This document shows, piece by piece, positions 45,614-58,441 of a stretch of 64,000 nt of DNA. This stretch comes from Aporrectodea caliginosa (lineage: Eukaryota; Annelida; Clitellata; Crassiclitellata; Lumbricidae): assembly GCA_020284085.1 (NCBI GenBank), contig JACEVL010000938.1, positions 926,269-990,268 on the forward strand. The letters are read 5' to 3'. The notes under the pieces are model-generated. The model saw only the letters and a list, made by a program, of their open reading frames with translations. It made no database searches and had not been told where the DNA came from. A program made the position numbers and the translations under genes. Each line of letters starts with the position of its first letter. The stretch's first letter is position 1.

Positions 45614-48600
45614 ATGTCGCTCAGAGAAATTGATTTGGAAGAACTGAAACGGCACAAAGATATTCGGTCTCCGTGGATTGCAATCCACGATGAAGTCTTC
45701 GACATCACGCAGTTTATAGACGAGGTTTGCATGTACTAGATTTATTAGATTTAACCAGTTTAAAGCCTAATGACATCTTGGAAATCACGTTCGTGCACGA
45801 GATTTGTGGCCGCAGAAGGGGTGGGTTAAGATGAAAAAAAATGGAAATAGGTACAAATTAATGTTAATTTTAATAGGTACCAGGGTTCAATAATTTTCAG
45901 CCAGAAGCTGAAGTTTTTACGTAGCAGCACCCAGGTTTTTGAAGTAATTCTCGAGAAACGTCCAATATGGCTACCACAGATCGCATGGGAAATAGAGCGC
46001 ATGGGAAATAGAGCGCTGGACGCCACCGGAAGAACTGTCACAAGTAAATAGAGCTATCCGTAACAGAAAATGAAAAAGTACAGTGTCAAAGTTTTTTGAA
46101 TGTATTTTTTGGTTTTGATTATTAAGATTGGTTACCTTTGTGCTTGGGAATGTTTGAGAAAAAGTTCTCACGAATTTCTGCAGATATGTTGGAAGCAAAT
46201 CCAGATTTGTGCCAAATATCTTTGTAATTTTTGTTTGTAACACATCCACAATGGCATGTTGTCCATATTTAGCATGTGAACCATAATGCTGGTCTAGAGC
46301 AGCAGAATGCATGAAATTCATCCCATTAAGTTCTCCAATATATTGGAATAACCACTCCATCGATTGGATATGATACAAGTTTCCAGATGGATGTGTTGTA
46401 AGATTATATCTTCCAGAGTTGCAGTAATCCAATCGGCTACCATCTTTCAAGGCCGCGATAAACCCACGAGCCATGCTAGTTGTGGGTACCACTTGCAGCT
46501 TATTAACTTGTTTACTTTATTATGATAGTTGTTCTGTTAGCATTCAGTGCTTTATTTTCTGTTGCAATCTGGGATAGTCTTGTGGTTAGTTATTTAGGTG
46601 ACAGCACGGGTTGTTTTGCAAGAAATACCCTTTTCGGTACTTCGTGTGATGTAAGGCAAGCATTTGTTTAGCGCATTTATACTTCATATACTTACTTACT
46701 TACTAATGCATTAACTTTATACCATGATTCTTTACCAAATATCATGAAACTCATGAGACGAGGAAATTTTGTTTGTGAACTAGAGATACCCAGGTAGTTT
46801 AATTAATTGTGCAAAGATTGCTGGTAATTGAGGCAGGAGTGTTATCAAAGTTGGCCAGCAATATTTCAGACTTTGCAAGGGAGTTTAGCCCCAATGCTAG
46901 CCATGTAAGGCATCACTACACCAATTAAAGAACAAGAGGTGTGAAAATTATGGTAAAATATGGCCCAGGTATCCACTCAGTATTCTAAGTGCGTGCCAGG
47001 GTACCCTTAACTCCATATAAGATCATAGAAAACTGCACAGAGCCGTAACCAATGACTACTGCGTCAATCTGCATAAAATAATTATTATGCATGCTTGGCC
47101 AGGTGTTGGTACATGATTTATGGCCCAAGTACCAAGCTTTGTGGGACTCCAGGCCTCTGGTTGCAGTACAGAAGACCAGGTTGATTTACCAGACACAAGT
47201 GTTCCTTTTCAAGTTCTCAGTTAAAGCAGAACTACATATAGAGCTCTGGTATTTGTTTGGTATTGAAGTGTTGTATGCCTGATTAGCTGAGATAGATTAC
47301 TGGGTGATAAATGAGGGATGTCTGATCTGGGTTATATGTATTTATATATATTCGTTTTTAGAACAGACTGACAAACCGCAGCGAGTTATTATATAAATAG
47401 AAAGGCAGACAGGTTGAAACTGAGAGATAACAGCCGTGGTTGGGCCGGGAGCGCCTCTGAGTAGATATCTTGAAGGGGCGCTATATCAAGTTTTATTGAT
47501 TGATTGATTGATAACATTATTCTGCTCATCTTATCCGTTCTTCTATGGGACTTCATCATATTTAAAGTCAAGACATGTATTAATAATATATTGACAAATG
47601 TTTTAATGTATTTATATCTCTATTTCCTTAGCATCCTGGGGGAGTAGAAGTACTAAAAGAACAAGCAGGTATGTTTAGAAAATAATTATTACTAGAATTT
47701 GTTTATTAAAACAAGATTTTTGAATGGGATTTTGTGGAGTTCTCATCCAGGCTTGACATTAACCCTTTAACGACAAGCTGCATATGGTTTCCCATACACT
47801 TTAGTACACGTTCGTCGTTAAAGGGTGAATTTCTTATCGTTCATCCCTCATAGATCTTCAGAAGAAATTCTTTGCTTGATCCTTTGGTAGATTTGAACCA
47901 CAGTTTGCCTTCTTGATTGAGTTGATTGCCAAACACATTCTTTTTACCGCTTCTGCCCAACACACGCTGATTCGATGTAGACCAACTTCAAATCGAGATG
48001 CAAATTTGCTAACGATTCAAAATGGTGTCCCAATTTGCAGTCATTATTTGCTTACAGTTCTCACTATGGTGCCCTAGCTAGCATTAATGAACTCAATACA
48101 ATTAAACTGACATCAAACAAAGATTAATGTGTATAAAAAGGAAAATATTGTAGTTATTCAGGGTTAGGAATCTCCTCTGAGTGGTTGGTGAATTTAAAGT
48201 TGTTACTTAGTTATATTTTCATTTGACTTTTGAACCACTGTTTGATTCCAAATTTTGTGTTTCCTCTATAAGATGTTTTTGCTGATAAAGCTAGATGCTC
48301 CTCAGAGGAGGTTCCCTTTTGAGGAGCTACATAAATTAAATTTAATTTTGCGACGATTATGATTGTATGTGGTGCGGTTTGCATGCTGTGCATTTTATGA
48401 TTGTATGCAAGCATTCTTTTGAGTTGGTTTTTGGTCTGTTTTGCTTTCATTAGTTACTGATAGGTTTTAAAAGCCTAATTTTTCATGAATTTTGCTTACC
48501 AGGTGGCTATGCAACACATGCATTTGAAGATGTTGGTCACTCGAAAGATGCAAGAGAAATGATGAAGAAATATCTAATAGGAACTCTGGCAGAGGTTGTC

Positions 48601-51135
48601 AACACTATTCCATATAAAAAAAATTACATACATAATGGATTGCGGTTAATATGAATGCTAAGTTGTTTATATTTATATATGTTTTGTTGAGAACTAATCA
48701 ATTTTCAGTATGCTTACACAATACACTATGGAAAAAGAAACCTATATTGGAGAATCAATTCTATGTTTTATACCATTGCGATGTGTAAAGGTGCATGAAG
48801 TTCAGAACCCCTTTGTAAACTTTTGAACCTGCCAGTGCCACTTGCTGGCTCAGATCATCCTGTAGAGGCTTGTATTTTTCCAAGTGTTTGGACTTCTACC
48901 TGGCAGTCTTTTGACTCCACCGCTGAAGAACATTAAATGCATCGTGAATGTAAATCACTGAGAACTAAACAGGACTACTTATAGTAGTCCTACTTTCTAG
49001 GACTACTGTGCTGGTTAATGTCAGGTATCAAAAGGAACTTTGAACTGGGATGCCCATGGATTTCCCTAACCGGGTCATCACTTACAAAGTCCATATCTGA
49101 GATTTCCTGTAGGAAATTCCCATAAGATGTTATTTCAAACTACTTTACTTGGCACTTGTTCGTAACTAAATCCCAACAAAAAAGTCTCGATCCCTTCACG
49201 ACCTTTAACCTTTGAACGATCAAGCATGTCATTGTTACAGTTATAATGAAACCTTCACAAAGCGTCTGTCCAAAAGGTGTTTATGCATAATACGTTTTCG
49301 GTCTTTGGCGCCACTTTGTAGGCGCGTCACCGGCCTTTTGTCGGAGCAATTTATGTGACGCCAGTAAAATGTTAGAATATTCCAAAGACAAAATGATAGA
49401 ATTTATTTAATTTACCCTGAAAAAAGTAGAGCTACTGTTGTAATAATCAGATTATTACTGTTATTTCTAGGGTTCGAGGGAGAAGAACAAACCAGGACGT
49501 CGTGTGAGTATGTCGTTCTACACAAAGCCTAGAATTTTTGTGTTGACTGTCTGACAAAAGCTTACCTTAACTATTTATCAGTTGTGGTTTTATGTAAACT
49601 CCAAGTTTTGCGACACTGCCTTGTGATGTAGTACCCGAATGGTTTGAGCGCTTGCCTTGTGACCAAGTCGGTTACTGAGTAGGGACCTAGAGCAAATTCT
49701 TTGTTCACAATCGCTCAGCATCGACTTATGCTTTGTCTTTAGATATGGTGCATAATGAGTAATTAATTAATTAATTACATAAATACTGATTATGATAATG
49801 TCTGGTTCACTAATGCTGCCCTTGTCGGACAGTTAGTTGATTTGCCTGCTTTCATGAGCAGTCAGTCATTTATTAATACAGTTGCTTAGCATGATCAATA
49901 ATTTGAATATAGTGCTTTTGTTTCTTTAACATGAGGAATAAATTTGGACAGTTGTCGCTCCCAAAAGCAATGTGTAAATTGTCAATGTTGACAGCTGCAC
50001 AGACTTTGATTGTGGCTTTTGGCATTCAAAAGCCAATATTGCCAATAATGACGTCAAATAAACTAGTACTGGAGTTTTCTAAGCCAATATTGAAGTTAAC
50101 GTAAACCGAACAGTTTGTTCTGAAATAGGAATCTGTAAGTTCATATTTGCAATTGATGATGCAACTTTCCATAGCCACAGCTAGTCTTTAACAATGTAAT
50201 GACGAGGGTGTACTAACAGCAACTGGGAAAACAATGCAGCTCTTCGTTAAGGTGTTAAGTGAAATGTATTCAGTGAATGCTTATCTTAAATTCCATAAAC
50301 AAAGTATTTGTGAGAGATGGTCGAGAAATTTTAACATTAACCAGAAAATGATTTTATGCTTATTTATGTGTATCTTAAACGTTTTAAATGTCAACTTGTG
50401 TGGTTAATTTCGTTTTGTGAATTCATATAAATTTATTCTAATGTTCTATTTTCAGGGAGTACCATACTCAACAACTGAAGAAAGGTATTTAAACTTGATG
50501 ATATATAGAATTGAATTTGAAACTAGACTTAAATGAAAATAAACACCAATCAGAAATGTGTATACATGTAGATCAGATCTATAAAGATTTTTGTGACTCC
50601 GCATTGAAATACTGCTTGTGAGTTGTACGATTCCCTTTGTATACTCCGACACCCGTCCGCCCAGCAGCTTATGTGAAGTTCTCTGTATGAATTTAAGTTC
50701 ATATTTCATTTTGAAAAACTGCTAATTTTCCCACACTTTGCTGTGGATGGCACTCTGTCTTCAACTCTGCAACTTCAAATTGCCCTTGTAAAATTCTTGA
50801 AAGGCACATAAAGTGATTGTATACATATACAATCAGAATGAATGCAGTACATATGTACAGTGACTGCAATAACTGCTTTGGGAGAAAAAAACTTGCCTCT
50901 TGCCCCTCTACCCACACTTAGCCACCTTTTCCCCCTTTGGCTCCTCCTGTTGATCCCTCTTACATCCCTCTGGCCCCTCCCTATTGCCCCACTTGTTGCT
51001 TGGTCCCCCTGTGATCAAGAGAATTTTCTGTGTTGTAGTTCGACTGCGACCTGGGTTATTCCTGTTGGTGTTGCTGTCTTGATCATCGGAGCGCTTGCTG
51101 TGTATCTGAATTCAGGCCGTATACCATTTTTGTGA
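45614..51135 (+). CDS. CYB5: Cytochrome b5, tail-anchored
   Basis: This is a small haem protein that passes electrons to desaturases, P450s and related enzymes at the ER or outer mitochondrial membrane. Six exons join in phase: 45614-45724, 47632-47668, 48503-48594, 49471-49503, 50456-50484 and 51039-51135, giving 132 residues (mammalian forms have about 134). The haem-binding signature HPGG follows DITQFIDE at the exon 1/2 junction and supplies the first axial His. The second is in [10 protein letters not shown] (exon 3). After a short linker the C-terminus is one hydrophobic segment ([19 protein letters not shown]) and a short luminal tail SGRIPFL, the tail-anchor form. The type A versus type B (mitochondrial) identity is not decided. 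The upstream region has CCAAT boxes. Confidence 0.95.
45971..46492 (-). other. 173-codon open frame in cytochrome b5 intron 1, unrecognised
   Basis: The frame is antisense to the gene. Its first ~115 codons have a protein-like composition ([39 protein letters not shown]); the end looks non-coding. No family was recognised. It may be a transposon or retrocopy remnant. Confidence 0.3.
46500..47430. other. Intronic sequence without recognised features
   Basis: This is part of cytochrome b5 intron 1. I saw no exon, RNA or repeat that I could support. Confidence 0.4.
47440..47515 (+). repeat. LINE 3' tail
   Basis: GGGAGCGCCTCTGAGTAGAT, then CTTGAAGGGGCGCTATAT and (TTGA)n. It is the cleanest copy of the 3' tail shared with the LINE at 41290-42420 and, in part, with the composite SINE. 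Intronic. Confidence 0.75.
49630..49750 (+). repeat. Diverged composite-SINE fragment
   Basis: GTACCCGAATGGTTTGAGCG, CTTGCCTTGTG and TAGGGACCTAGAGCAAATTC, then TCACAATCGCTCAGC follow the head-2 order of the SINE at 28702. It lies in the cytochrome b5 intron after exon 4. Confidence 0.5.
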
Positions 51136-52079
51136 TCAATGCGAGGGAATGTACTGTCGTGAATCTGACCATCAAGACTTCTTTTGCATTCCGTTCATAT
51201 ATCGGCCAATGTTTTAGTCCAGTTTCTAATCGTGTTAACTCCTAACAAGTATCTATCCATTATGATGTGTTACAATTGAGGTCTTGTATTCCGTGAATGG
51301 CACTTCTGGAATCAATTAAATTGGAGCCATAGGAGATTTGCTGCTGGATTCGGCAGGAGGGACAAAGATGTTCTAAGAGATGCTCTCATTCCTGCTTAAA
51401 AGTAGGCTGTTGAAATTAATTTCTGTTTTGAAGATTGGGAAATTTCATAAAATTTGTGAGTGTCGTAGAATTTGGCGTTTTCTTTGATTAATAAACGACT
51501 ACATACATGTATGTGTATTTTGATCTGCTCAAGGAGCAGGATCTTTGACCTGACTACAGTACATGTGATCAAGGGAAATTCAGCGGGGCCCTGTGGGAGG
51601 TAAGAGAAGGCAGAATAAAATACTTCTCAAATTCCTTGAAGGACATGAAGGTCCCAGAAAACTAGAAAATCTAAGAGGTCACGAAACCCAAAGACACTGA
51701 GCTAAGCTAGGTCATCAAAAATTTCTGGTGATTAAAAACAAGGCAGGGTTATAGCTAAAGTTGGAAGATAAAGCCAGGAGCATAGCCAGGAAACAATTTA
51801 TGGGGTGGTGGTTATTTTTTGGTGGGTCGGGTGTTTTGATTCGACATGGTCGTAGACTCGTAGTTTTCTACAGTTTTAGTTTTTTATAACAGTGCTCAAT
51901 GCATATTTCTAGCGGGGGGGTTTCAACCCGTTAAGCAACCCCTAATTATGCCCATGGATAAAACTGTTTCAGTGTAGCATATACTCCAAAGCCATACTTC
52001 ACACAGACTTATTTACTGTGTTTACGGTTGCATCTACGCGATTTCCCTTTGTTGGGCGTGGCAGTATCGAAGTAGTAAA
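51136..52079. other. 3' flank of cytochrome b5
   Basis: The 3' untranslated region comes first (AATAAA near 51490). After that I saw no gene or clear repeat. Confidence 0.4.
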
Positions 52080-52513
52080 GGGGTCGTCCATTAATTATGT
52101 CAACAAAATAGGGGGGGGGTTTGGAAAAGTTTGACAGTTGTTGACAAGGGGAGGGGGTTGGGAAAAGTTTGACGTCAACAAATTTTTTCCAATGAATCAA
52201 CACAGACCCTTCAAAATGGTAGCGAAAACATTAAATAATGCTAAAAATGTATAAAGTGCTTAATGTTTAATACTACTAAAAAGGTGGTAATAGACTAAAC
52301 TCATATATTTTTTAATTTGAGATTGCATTTTTAGTGTAAATTTTTTTTTAAAAGTTATTCTACATGTATTGAGCCATTGTGTTTCTTTTTTTTAGGGGGG
52401 GCTTTCTGGGATTGTTGACATAATTTTTAGGGGGTCCGTCAATGTTTGACAGTTGTTGACAAGGGGGGTCAAAAACTGCCTAAAATTTGTTGACATAATT
52501 AATGGATGACCCC
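52080..52513. mobile_element. 434-bp MITE
   Basis: Ends are inverted repeats of about 28 bp: GGGGTC(G/A)TCCATTAATTATG followed by TCAACAAA. Subterminal AAGTTTGAC(AG) and TTGTTGACAAGGGG motifs occur on both sides. The target duplication is unclear, so the superfamily is open. Confidence 0.85.
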
Positions 52514-52754
52514 AAACCCACAAATCGGTTAGCCCTGTTGGATCAACAGGGTAACCTAAAATAGGCCTTAAAACTCCGTTGAAGTGAGGACGTCCACAAA
52601 GGGAATGGCCACGGACCTATTATAGGTTCATAAGTTGGGAAATGGTTAGGAGTCTAATGCTAAATGCAGACAAAGGGGAAGGAGGGATCAAAGTGGGTCA
52701 ATTATGGGAATATCGTATGGGGATTGGTAGGCTGAGAATGACTTCAAATTCATG

Positions 52755-52996
52755 GTCCTAATGTCGACCTCTCTGATCTCTGCTATATTCTCAGTGTGCG
52801 TTAGTCTGATGTCAACGCAGAGGTCGGAGTTCAAATCCTGACTAGGGATGCTTCAAGAATTCGGAGCTTGCACCGCTTGTGAAAATGGGCTACAGAATGA
52901 GTGCACTGACCATACACTGTCAGTGAGACGATTAGCCGATAGTCCTGACTTGCCACCAACCCTAATATGCCGAGGATAATAAATCTCATCTCATCA
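52755..52996 (+). repeat. tRNA-derived SINE, third family
   Basis: A B-box GAGTTCAAATCCTGAC follows a tRNA-like 5' part (GTCGACCTCTCTGATC..AACGCAGAGGTC). The 3' end is AATAAATCTCATCTCATC. It has not been seen elsewhere in the window. Confidence 0.65.
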
Positions 52997-53112
52997 TATA
53001 TTGATCCCAAATCAAGAATGATAGGCTACATATTACAAGCATAGTAGAATTAAGTAAGTATATATTATCCTCTATTGAAAACCAACATTACTGCTAACCG
53101 CATTTTGGTGTA

Positions 53113-53296
53113 CCCTACATAGTTCATCAAATTAGATAAAAATGAATTTAAGTAGCATGCGTGTGACAAATGTTTTACAAGATAGAGTATGCCTTGGGTA
53201 TGATCCCTACATAGTTCATCAAATTAGATAAAAATGAATTTAAGTAGCATGCGTGTGACAAATGTTTTACAAGATAGAGTATGCCTTGGGTATGAT
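53113..53296. repeat. Identical 92-bp tandem duplication
   Basis: Two adjacent copies starting CCCTACATAGTTCATC are identical as far as I can read, so the event is recent or an assembly artefact. Confidence 0.9.
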
Positions 53297-53892
53297 TTTA
53301 ATGTGGGGTTTGCGGCGTCGCGAGTAGGCCTATGCAACAGTTTCACAGGAAGCAATAGTTGATGTAATAGGCCCTACACGTGCAGGGTAGCTGATGATGG
53401 TTGAAAGGAGGTTAAAGTCTGCTTTCGGGCAAAGTTACTCGAAACTGTGATAGGATTCCGGTAGGTATCTAGACCGGACCAGTCGCCGTAGGGCGTAGGC
53501 CTATAGTATCATCAGTGTCGTAACGAAGGGGGCAGAGGGGGTTGGGCGCAGCACAAGGGGCGCAAAATTAGCTTTCAGTGGTACACAGTCTGTACTATGA
53601 CAAGAACGATTAAAAGTCAACAAAGAAAATTAAAAAGGGGCGCAGTCATCAACTCTTGCCCCTGGGCGCTGAAACCCTTCGTTAAGCCATTGAGTATCAT
53701 GGAGACGCGTGCGTCCCTCTCACCCCCACGAAGCCCCACCACGCCGGAGGTCGGAGCCGCATAGAGCACCCGCGACATTGTGGTTGCATTTGCTAGGCCT
53801 ACACACTCAGACATTGGTCCACTAACCTACATGCTGTGAGAACGCGGAGGGCATACATCGACTGCCTATTTATAGCCTAGCTTAATGATTAT

Positions 53893-54034
53893 GAGATCCT
53901 GAGTGGCCGAGTGGGTTGGTAGCCCGCTCGTCACGCCGGCGCCCCGGGTTCGCTTCCCGGTCGGGTCGGTTTATCAGAGATTAATTTCTCGGATCTTTAC
54001 TGCGGGTGGCTCGGTCGCAATTTAAACGTGGAGT
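53893..54034 (+). repeat. Composite SINE, head 1 only
   Basis: It runs from GATCCTGAGTGGCCGAGTGG, through CCCGGGTTCGCTTCCCGG and CGGTTTATCAGAGATTAA, to GGTGGCTCGGTCGCA..AAACGTGGAGTA, then stops before head 2. It shows that head 1 can occur alone. Confidence 0.85.
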
Positions 54035-54739
54035 ACGAGGTTGCTTTCTGCCTCCGACACTAATCATCTTCGATATGAAAAAGTGTCGTTAAGCCGAAAC
54101 AATTTATTTTTTATTATGTTGTGTATATGCGCGTCGAAGCTGACTTGTTCTGTCATCGTGACACCTCAGATCTTCATTTGCCTTACCCCGGTGTGGCCCG
54201 GTATAGGCCTAACCCAGCCCTTTCTTTCATTGTCCGCCGAACTATCATTTCCCAGCTGGATCTTATAATGATTCAGCTTTAAATTTCAAGAATCAGCACA
54301 CGCAGTTCAGGATACAAAGGGCATACACAAAAATGAACAGAAGTCCCGCTTAACTAGGGTCACTTTACTCACTTAATTCTAAGGAGTCTAGGCTATGAGA
54401 TGGCAACTTGACATAGCTATAGCCTATAGGCCTACAGCGAATGCAGTGGCGGTAGGCTACTACAGCCTACAGGAGGGCAAGCGACGGCAAATGCCCTGGT
54501 AAAAAGCCTTTGTCCTGGTCGCTGCCCTGCCACAAGGCAGCCATGCAGGCAGTGCGTTTTTTAAACGATGAAATTCTTGCTCCTTTGCGTGCAGTTACAA
54601 AGCCAACATGGATCATGTAGGCCTAAAGCTGGAGTTACGACAGTTGAAGAGAATGTTTGAACGCAAACAATGAAACGGGACAATGCCAGTATTTGAAGAT
54701 GATTAACTAATTGCATTCACTCGTTTCATTGAACAATTT

Positions 54740-54990
54740 GATGAAGCTCTCTATGAAGAGAAACTGAACAGGCTAGCTTTAATTTGCATCCACTATTCCA
54801 GTTACCCCTGCTCAATCAGAGCGCTCATTCAGTTGCAGCAAGCTAATACACACTTGAGAACTACAATGCTCGATGATAGATTGCCAAATGTACGTAGCAG
54901 GTTTGTCGACTCGTCCAGTCGTCCTGCCGTAGCCCGTTCACTAGATTTAGACAAAGTTGTTGACAAATTTGTATGTTTTGTAACTTAGCA
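54740..54990 (+). mobile_element. Transposase C-terminal remnant (hAT-like), copy 1
   Basis: The frame reads YEEKLNRLALICIHYS, then, further on, ARSLDLDKVVDKF. This resembles the hAT dimerisation end (LNxLALxxIH...D.VVD.FA). Copy 2 at 60155-60365 shares the 3' half. It lies just left of the pogo element. Confidence 0.5.
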
Positions 54991-55669
54991 GGCGTCACTT
55001 GGGATATGGGAATAGGGTAAGCGGGGGCAAGTTGACAGGGTTAAAGGTTTTTGGCCCCTGTTCATCTTCAAAATTGCCAGCAAGATTGGTTTTTTTCCCA
55101 CAACGTATTGATTGATAATACCTACATTCTAGCAAAAAATCATTCACAAAAATATATTTTAAGTTTGCCAAAAATGAACTTTAAAAATTTCCAAAAGTCA
55201 ACCAACTTGCCCCTGTGCTGGGGCAAGTTGGTTGCCTGCTTGGGGCAAGTTGGTTGACCATACATACATGCAATTTTTTAGTTTCATTAGTGGAAAGTTG
55301 GTGAACTGTGGTTGTTTCAGTTTTAAAACATTCAGAATCAATAAAGATGTAAGAAAAAACTTATATTAGTATATTAGCACAATACAAACATTGCAGTGTC
55401 CTTGGTTCTTCGAAGACGCAACAAAAGCCGCAAACCACAGTTGTGTTAGTTAAGAAATCCAGTCTTATAAATATAATGAATTGTAGGCCTATTAATAAAA
55501 TGGCAATGTCTATAAACTTGCAGTGTAGGCCTATCCAGTCTGAATAAAGATGATGAATTTCATTAATAAAATGGCAAAAAATTTAACAATGCTCGCCTCA
55601 AAGAAAGCTGTCTATAAAATTGGTGTCTGTAGGCCTAAAATTGTAGTGTCCACTGTTCTTATTTTAGAG

Positions 55670-58441
55670 TCAACAAAAGTCACAAACAAAGCCCCCACGT
55701 CCTTCATAGGCCGAACATGCTTCGTGCCACCAGGTTTGGCACTGGCCACATCTCACCCACTCTTCGGCCCCACCCACTTCGCCGCAAGCTGGACATGTTT
55801 CGTTAGCGGCATCGCTGATTTTTGATTTTTGGGGATCTGTCCTCTTCTTCGGTTTCATCTTTAAAGGTTGCTTTCTGTTTGTTGGCTTATCACCTCGCAC
55901 TTGTTTATTTTTCTGCTTTGACTTTTCTGCAGCAGATTTTTTCACCTTTTCCATAGGCCTCTTCTCCTGAACAGTTAGTTTCAGTTTCTTTCGTGCATCC
56001 TTTTTCTCTTGGATTGAATCCTTGGCCATTTTTTTTGCAACGAGCTCATTCTTGTAGGGTGATGCCGTAATGATTTGTGCCCGGACAGCTGTTCTTTTCC
56101 GAGAAGTTGCTGATCTTGCGGCAGTTGGATATGGTCGAATAAGTTGAGGTGAAACATATGTACGATGACTAGCACTTGAAGGAGTACCGACTAGTGCCAA
56201 GGGTTCATTGGTTCCATCTTTCTTTGGTCTATTGTCAGTTTCATTTGAAGGTGTTGCTTCTTCATTTCTGCTTGCTGGTGGTACTTCAATGGTTCCACTC
56301 AACACTTGCACAGTTCTGCTCAATGATTGTGCATCGATGGGTCCAGACGTTGACGGAACCGGTGTAGAACCAATGACTGAAAAACCATCATCAAAACATG
56401 AGACTGAGGAAGTGCCATCAGCATGAGGAACTGAAGAAGGCCTACCTCCAACGACTGGAACCACCAAGGCTGATTCAACCGCAGATCGCGCCAGGATCAC
56501 ATCGTCAACAATCGAAGCATAAAATGAAGAGGCGTCACTCACAACTGAAACCACGGACTCTGTTTTGTCAATTGGAATATTGGGTAGAATTGAGGAACTA
56601 CCTTCCGCAGATCGAGCCAAGATCACATCGTCAACAATCGAAGCATAAACTGAGGAGGCGTCACTCACAACTGAAACCACGGACTCTGTTTTGTCAATTG
56701 GAATATTGGGTAGAATTGAGGAACTACCTTCCGCAGATCGGATCACATCGTCAACAATCGAAGCATAAACTGAGGAGGCGTCACTCACAACTGAAACCAC
56801 GGACTCTGTTTTGTCAATTGGAATATTGGGTAGAATTGAGGAACTACCTTCCGCAGATCGGATCACATCGTCAACAATCGAAGCATAAACTGAGGAGGCG
56901 TCACTCACAACTGAAACCACGGACTCTGTTTTGTCAATTGGAATATTGGGTAGAATTGAGGAACTACCTTCCGCAGATCGGATCACATCGTCAACAATCG
57001 AAGCATAAACTGAGGAGGCGTCACTCACAACTGAAACCACGGACTCTGTTTTGTCAATTGGAATATTGGGTAGAATTGAGGAACTACCTTCCGCAGATCG
57101 GATCACATCGTCAACAATCGAAGCATAAACTGAGGAGGCGTCACTCACAACTGAAACCACGGACTCTGTTTTGACACTCGGAACAGTCAGACAACTTGTG
57201 TGATTTTCTGCACGCTCTGTTGTTATTGCAGCGCAGAAATCTGCATCTGTGAACACATCTCTGTTCAGTGGATATATACCAGAAGAACGAAAGCCGTTGA
57301 CTGCTGCTGCAACAGTCGCCGCCTTCTGGTATGGCTCACTAACTATGCTGGCCACATAGAATTCAGTAATGGCCATTCCTGGATGGCTAGTCATCCAAGC
57401 ATCACATGCCCTACTGTAATGTGTTTTCAGCGGCCCAAAGAAACTCACATCCAGCGGCTGCATCCTGTGAGTGGAGTGTGGAGGCAGACTAACCATGACA
57501 ATGCCAGAGTCTCTGCAGAAATCGATGGCAGACAGACTCACGTGGGAAGCATGATTGTCAACGATCATAAGAATTGGATCATCTTTACTTGGCCGTGAAT
57601 GCTTGGCCACATGTTGAAGATACTTTACAAAAACCTCTGCGGTCATCCACCCAGTCTTATGTGCGATGCCAATAGCTTCTGTTGGTGCCACGATCAGTAA
57701 CTCGTCTCTCATTCTCTTCCTGGGATAAATGAAAGCAGGAGGAATGTATGACCCAGATGCACTCATGGAGCACACGAGCGTTATATTTTTTCCTCGCTCA
57801 GCACTTGTGACTTTTGGCACCCTTTTAGCGCCTCTACCTGCAAGCACCTTTGGTAGTTTAGTTGGAACGGTTGGCAAGCCCGACTCATCACAGTTGTATA
57901 TTCGGCTAGGCGAGAACTTGTACTTCTGCATGACTTCGAACAAGACATCAAAAAACCGATTCACCTGGGGTCTGTTGAATCCCATCATTCTCCCGAGACT
58001 TGTCGCTTGTGGTGAACGGACACTTAAATTTGGATGACGCCGGAGAAATCCAGCTAACCAGTCAACGCCAGCCTTTTTCTGACGCTGGTCAAAATTATGC
58101 TGGATCTGGTTCTTCTCGGCCAATTCAAACGCAAAAGTGCAAAGTTGTTGACGGGTCATACCAAACCCCCTGGCACTCATTTCTATTGAATAATTACAAA
58201 GATCTTCTTCGAGTGTATTTGAGAAGACCTGGCGAAATCTCCCACCATGAACAGGATAGTGATCTGGGTTTTTCTTTTTCAGATAGCGACGTAGAGTAGC
58301 CTCAGGAATGTCATAGGCCTGACTAGCCTAACTTGCACGCTTGCTGCCCTCTTGAACTTCATTAATGGCTGCAATTAATGCACTCGATGACCAATTTCTG
58401 TCCTGTCCATGGTTGGTTTTTCTTTTGTAATTTCTGACCAT
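55670..58441 (-). pseudogene. pogo/Tigger-like transposase with PHD finger, one in-frame stop
   Basis: An ATG at 58441 opens an N-terminal Psq-type helix-turn-helix (MVRNYKRKTNHGQ, later IPEATLRRYLKKK). It is broken only by a TAG at codon 38 (58330-58328). From the internal ATG at 58180 the frame is open for 836 codons. Numbered from there, the DDE_1 domain has Asp98 (IYNCDESG), Asp208 (MIVDNHASH) and Asp244 (MQPLDVSFF), a DD35D spacing. Residues ~345-560 are six 40-42-residue repeats (TESVVSVVSDASSVYASIVD). The C-terminus is basic and ends in a C4HC3 PHD finger (CPACGEVGG..C..C..WWHEAC). The internal ATG could still give a protein lacking most of the DNA-binding domain. Confidence 0.9.
56525..57175 (-). 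repeat. In-frame 120-126-bp coding tandem repeat
   Basis: About six units lie within the pogo transposase. All are multiples of three, and two carry an extra two-codon insertion (Leu-Ala). Units are nearly identical, so the array is young. Confidence 0.93.

Noticed and set aside
56398..57174. 258-codon + strand frame with repeats
   Set aside because: It is antisense to the in-frame tandem repeat of the pogo transposase.
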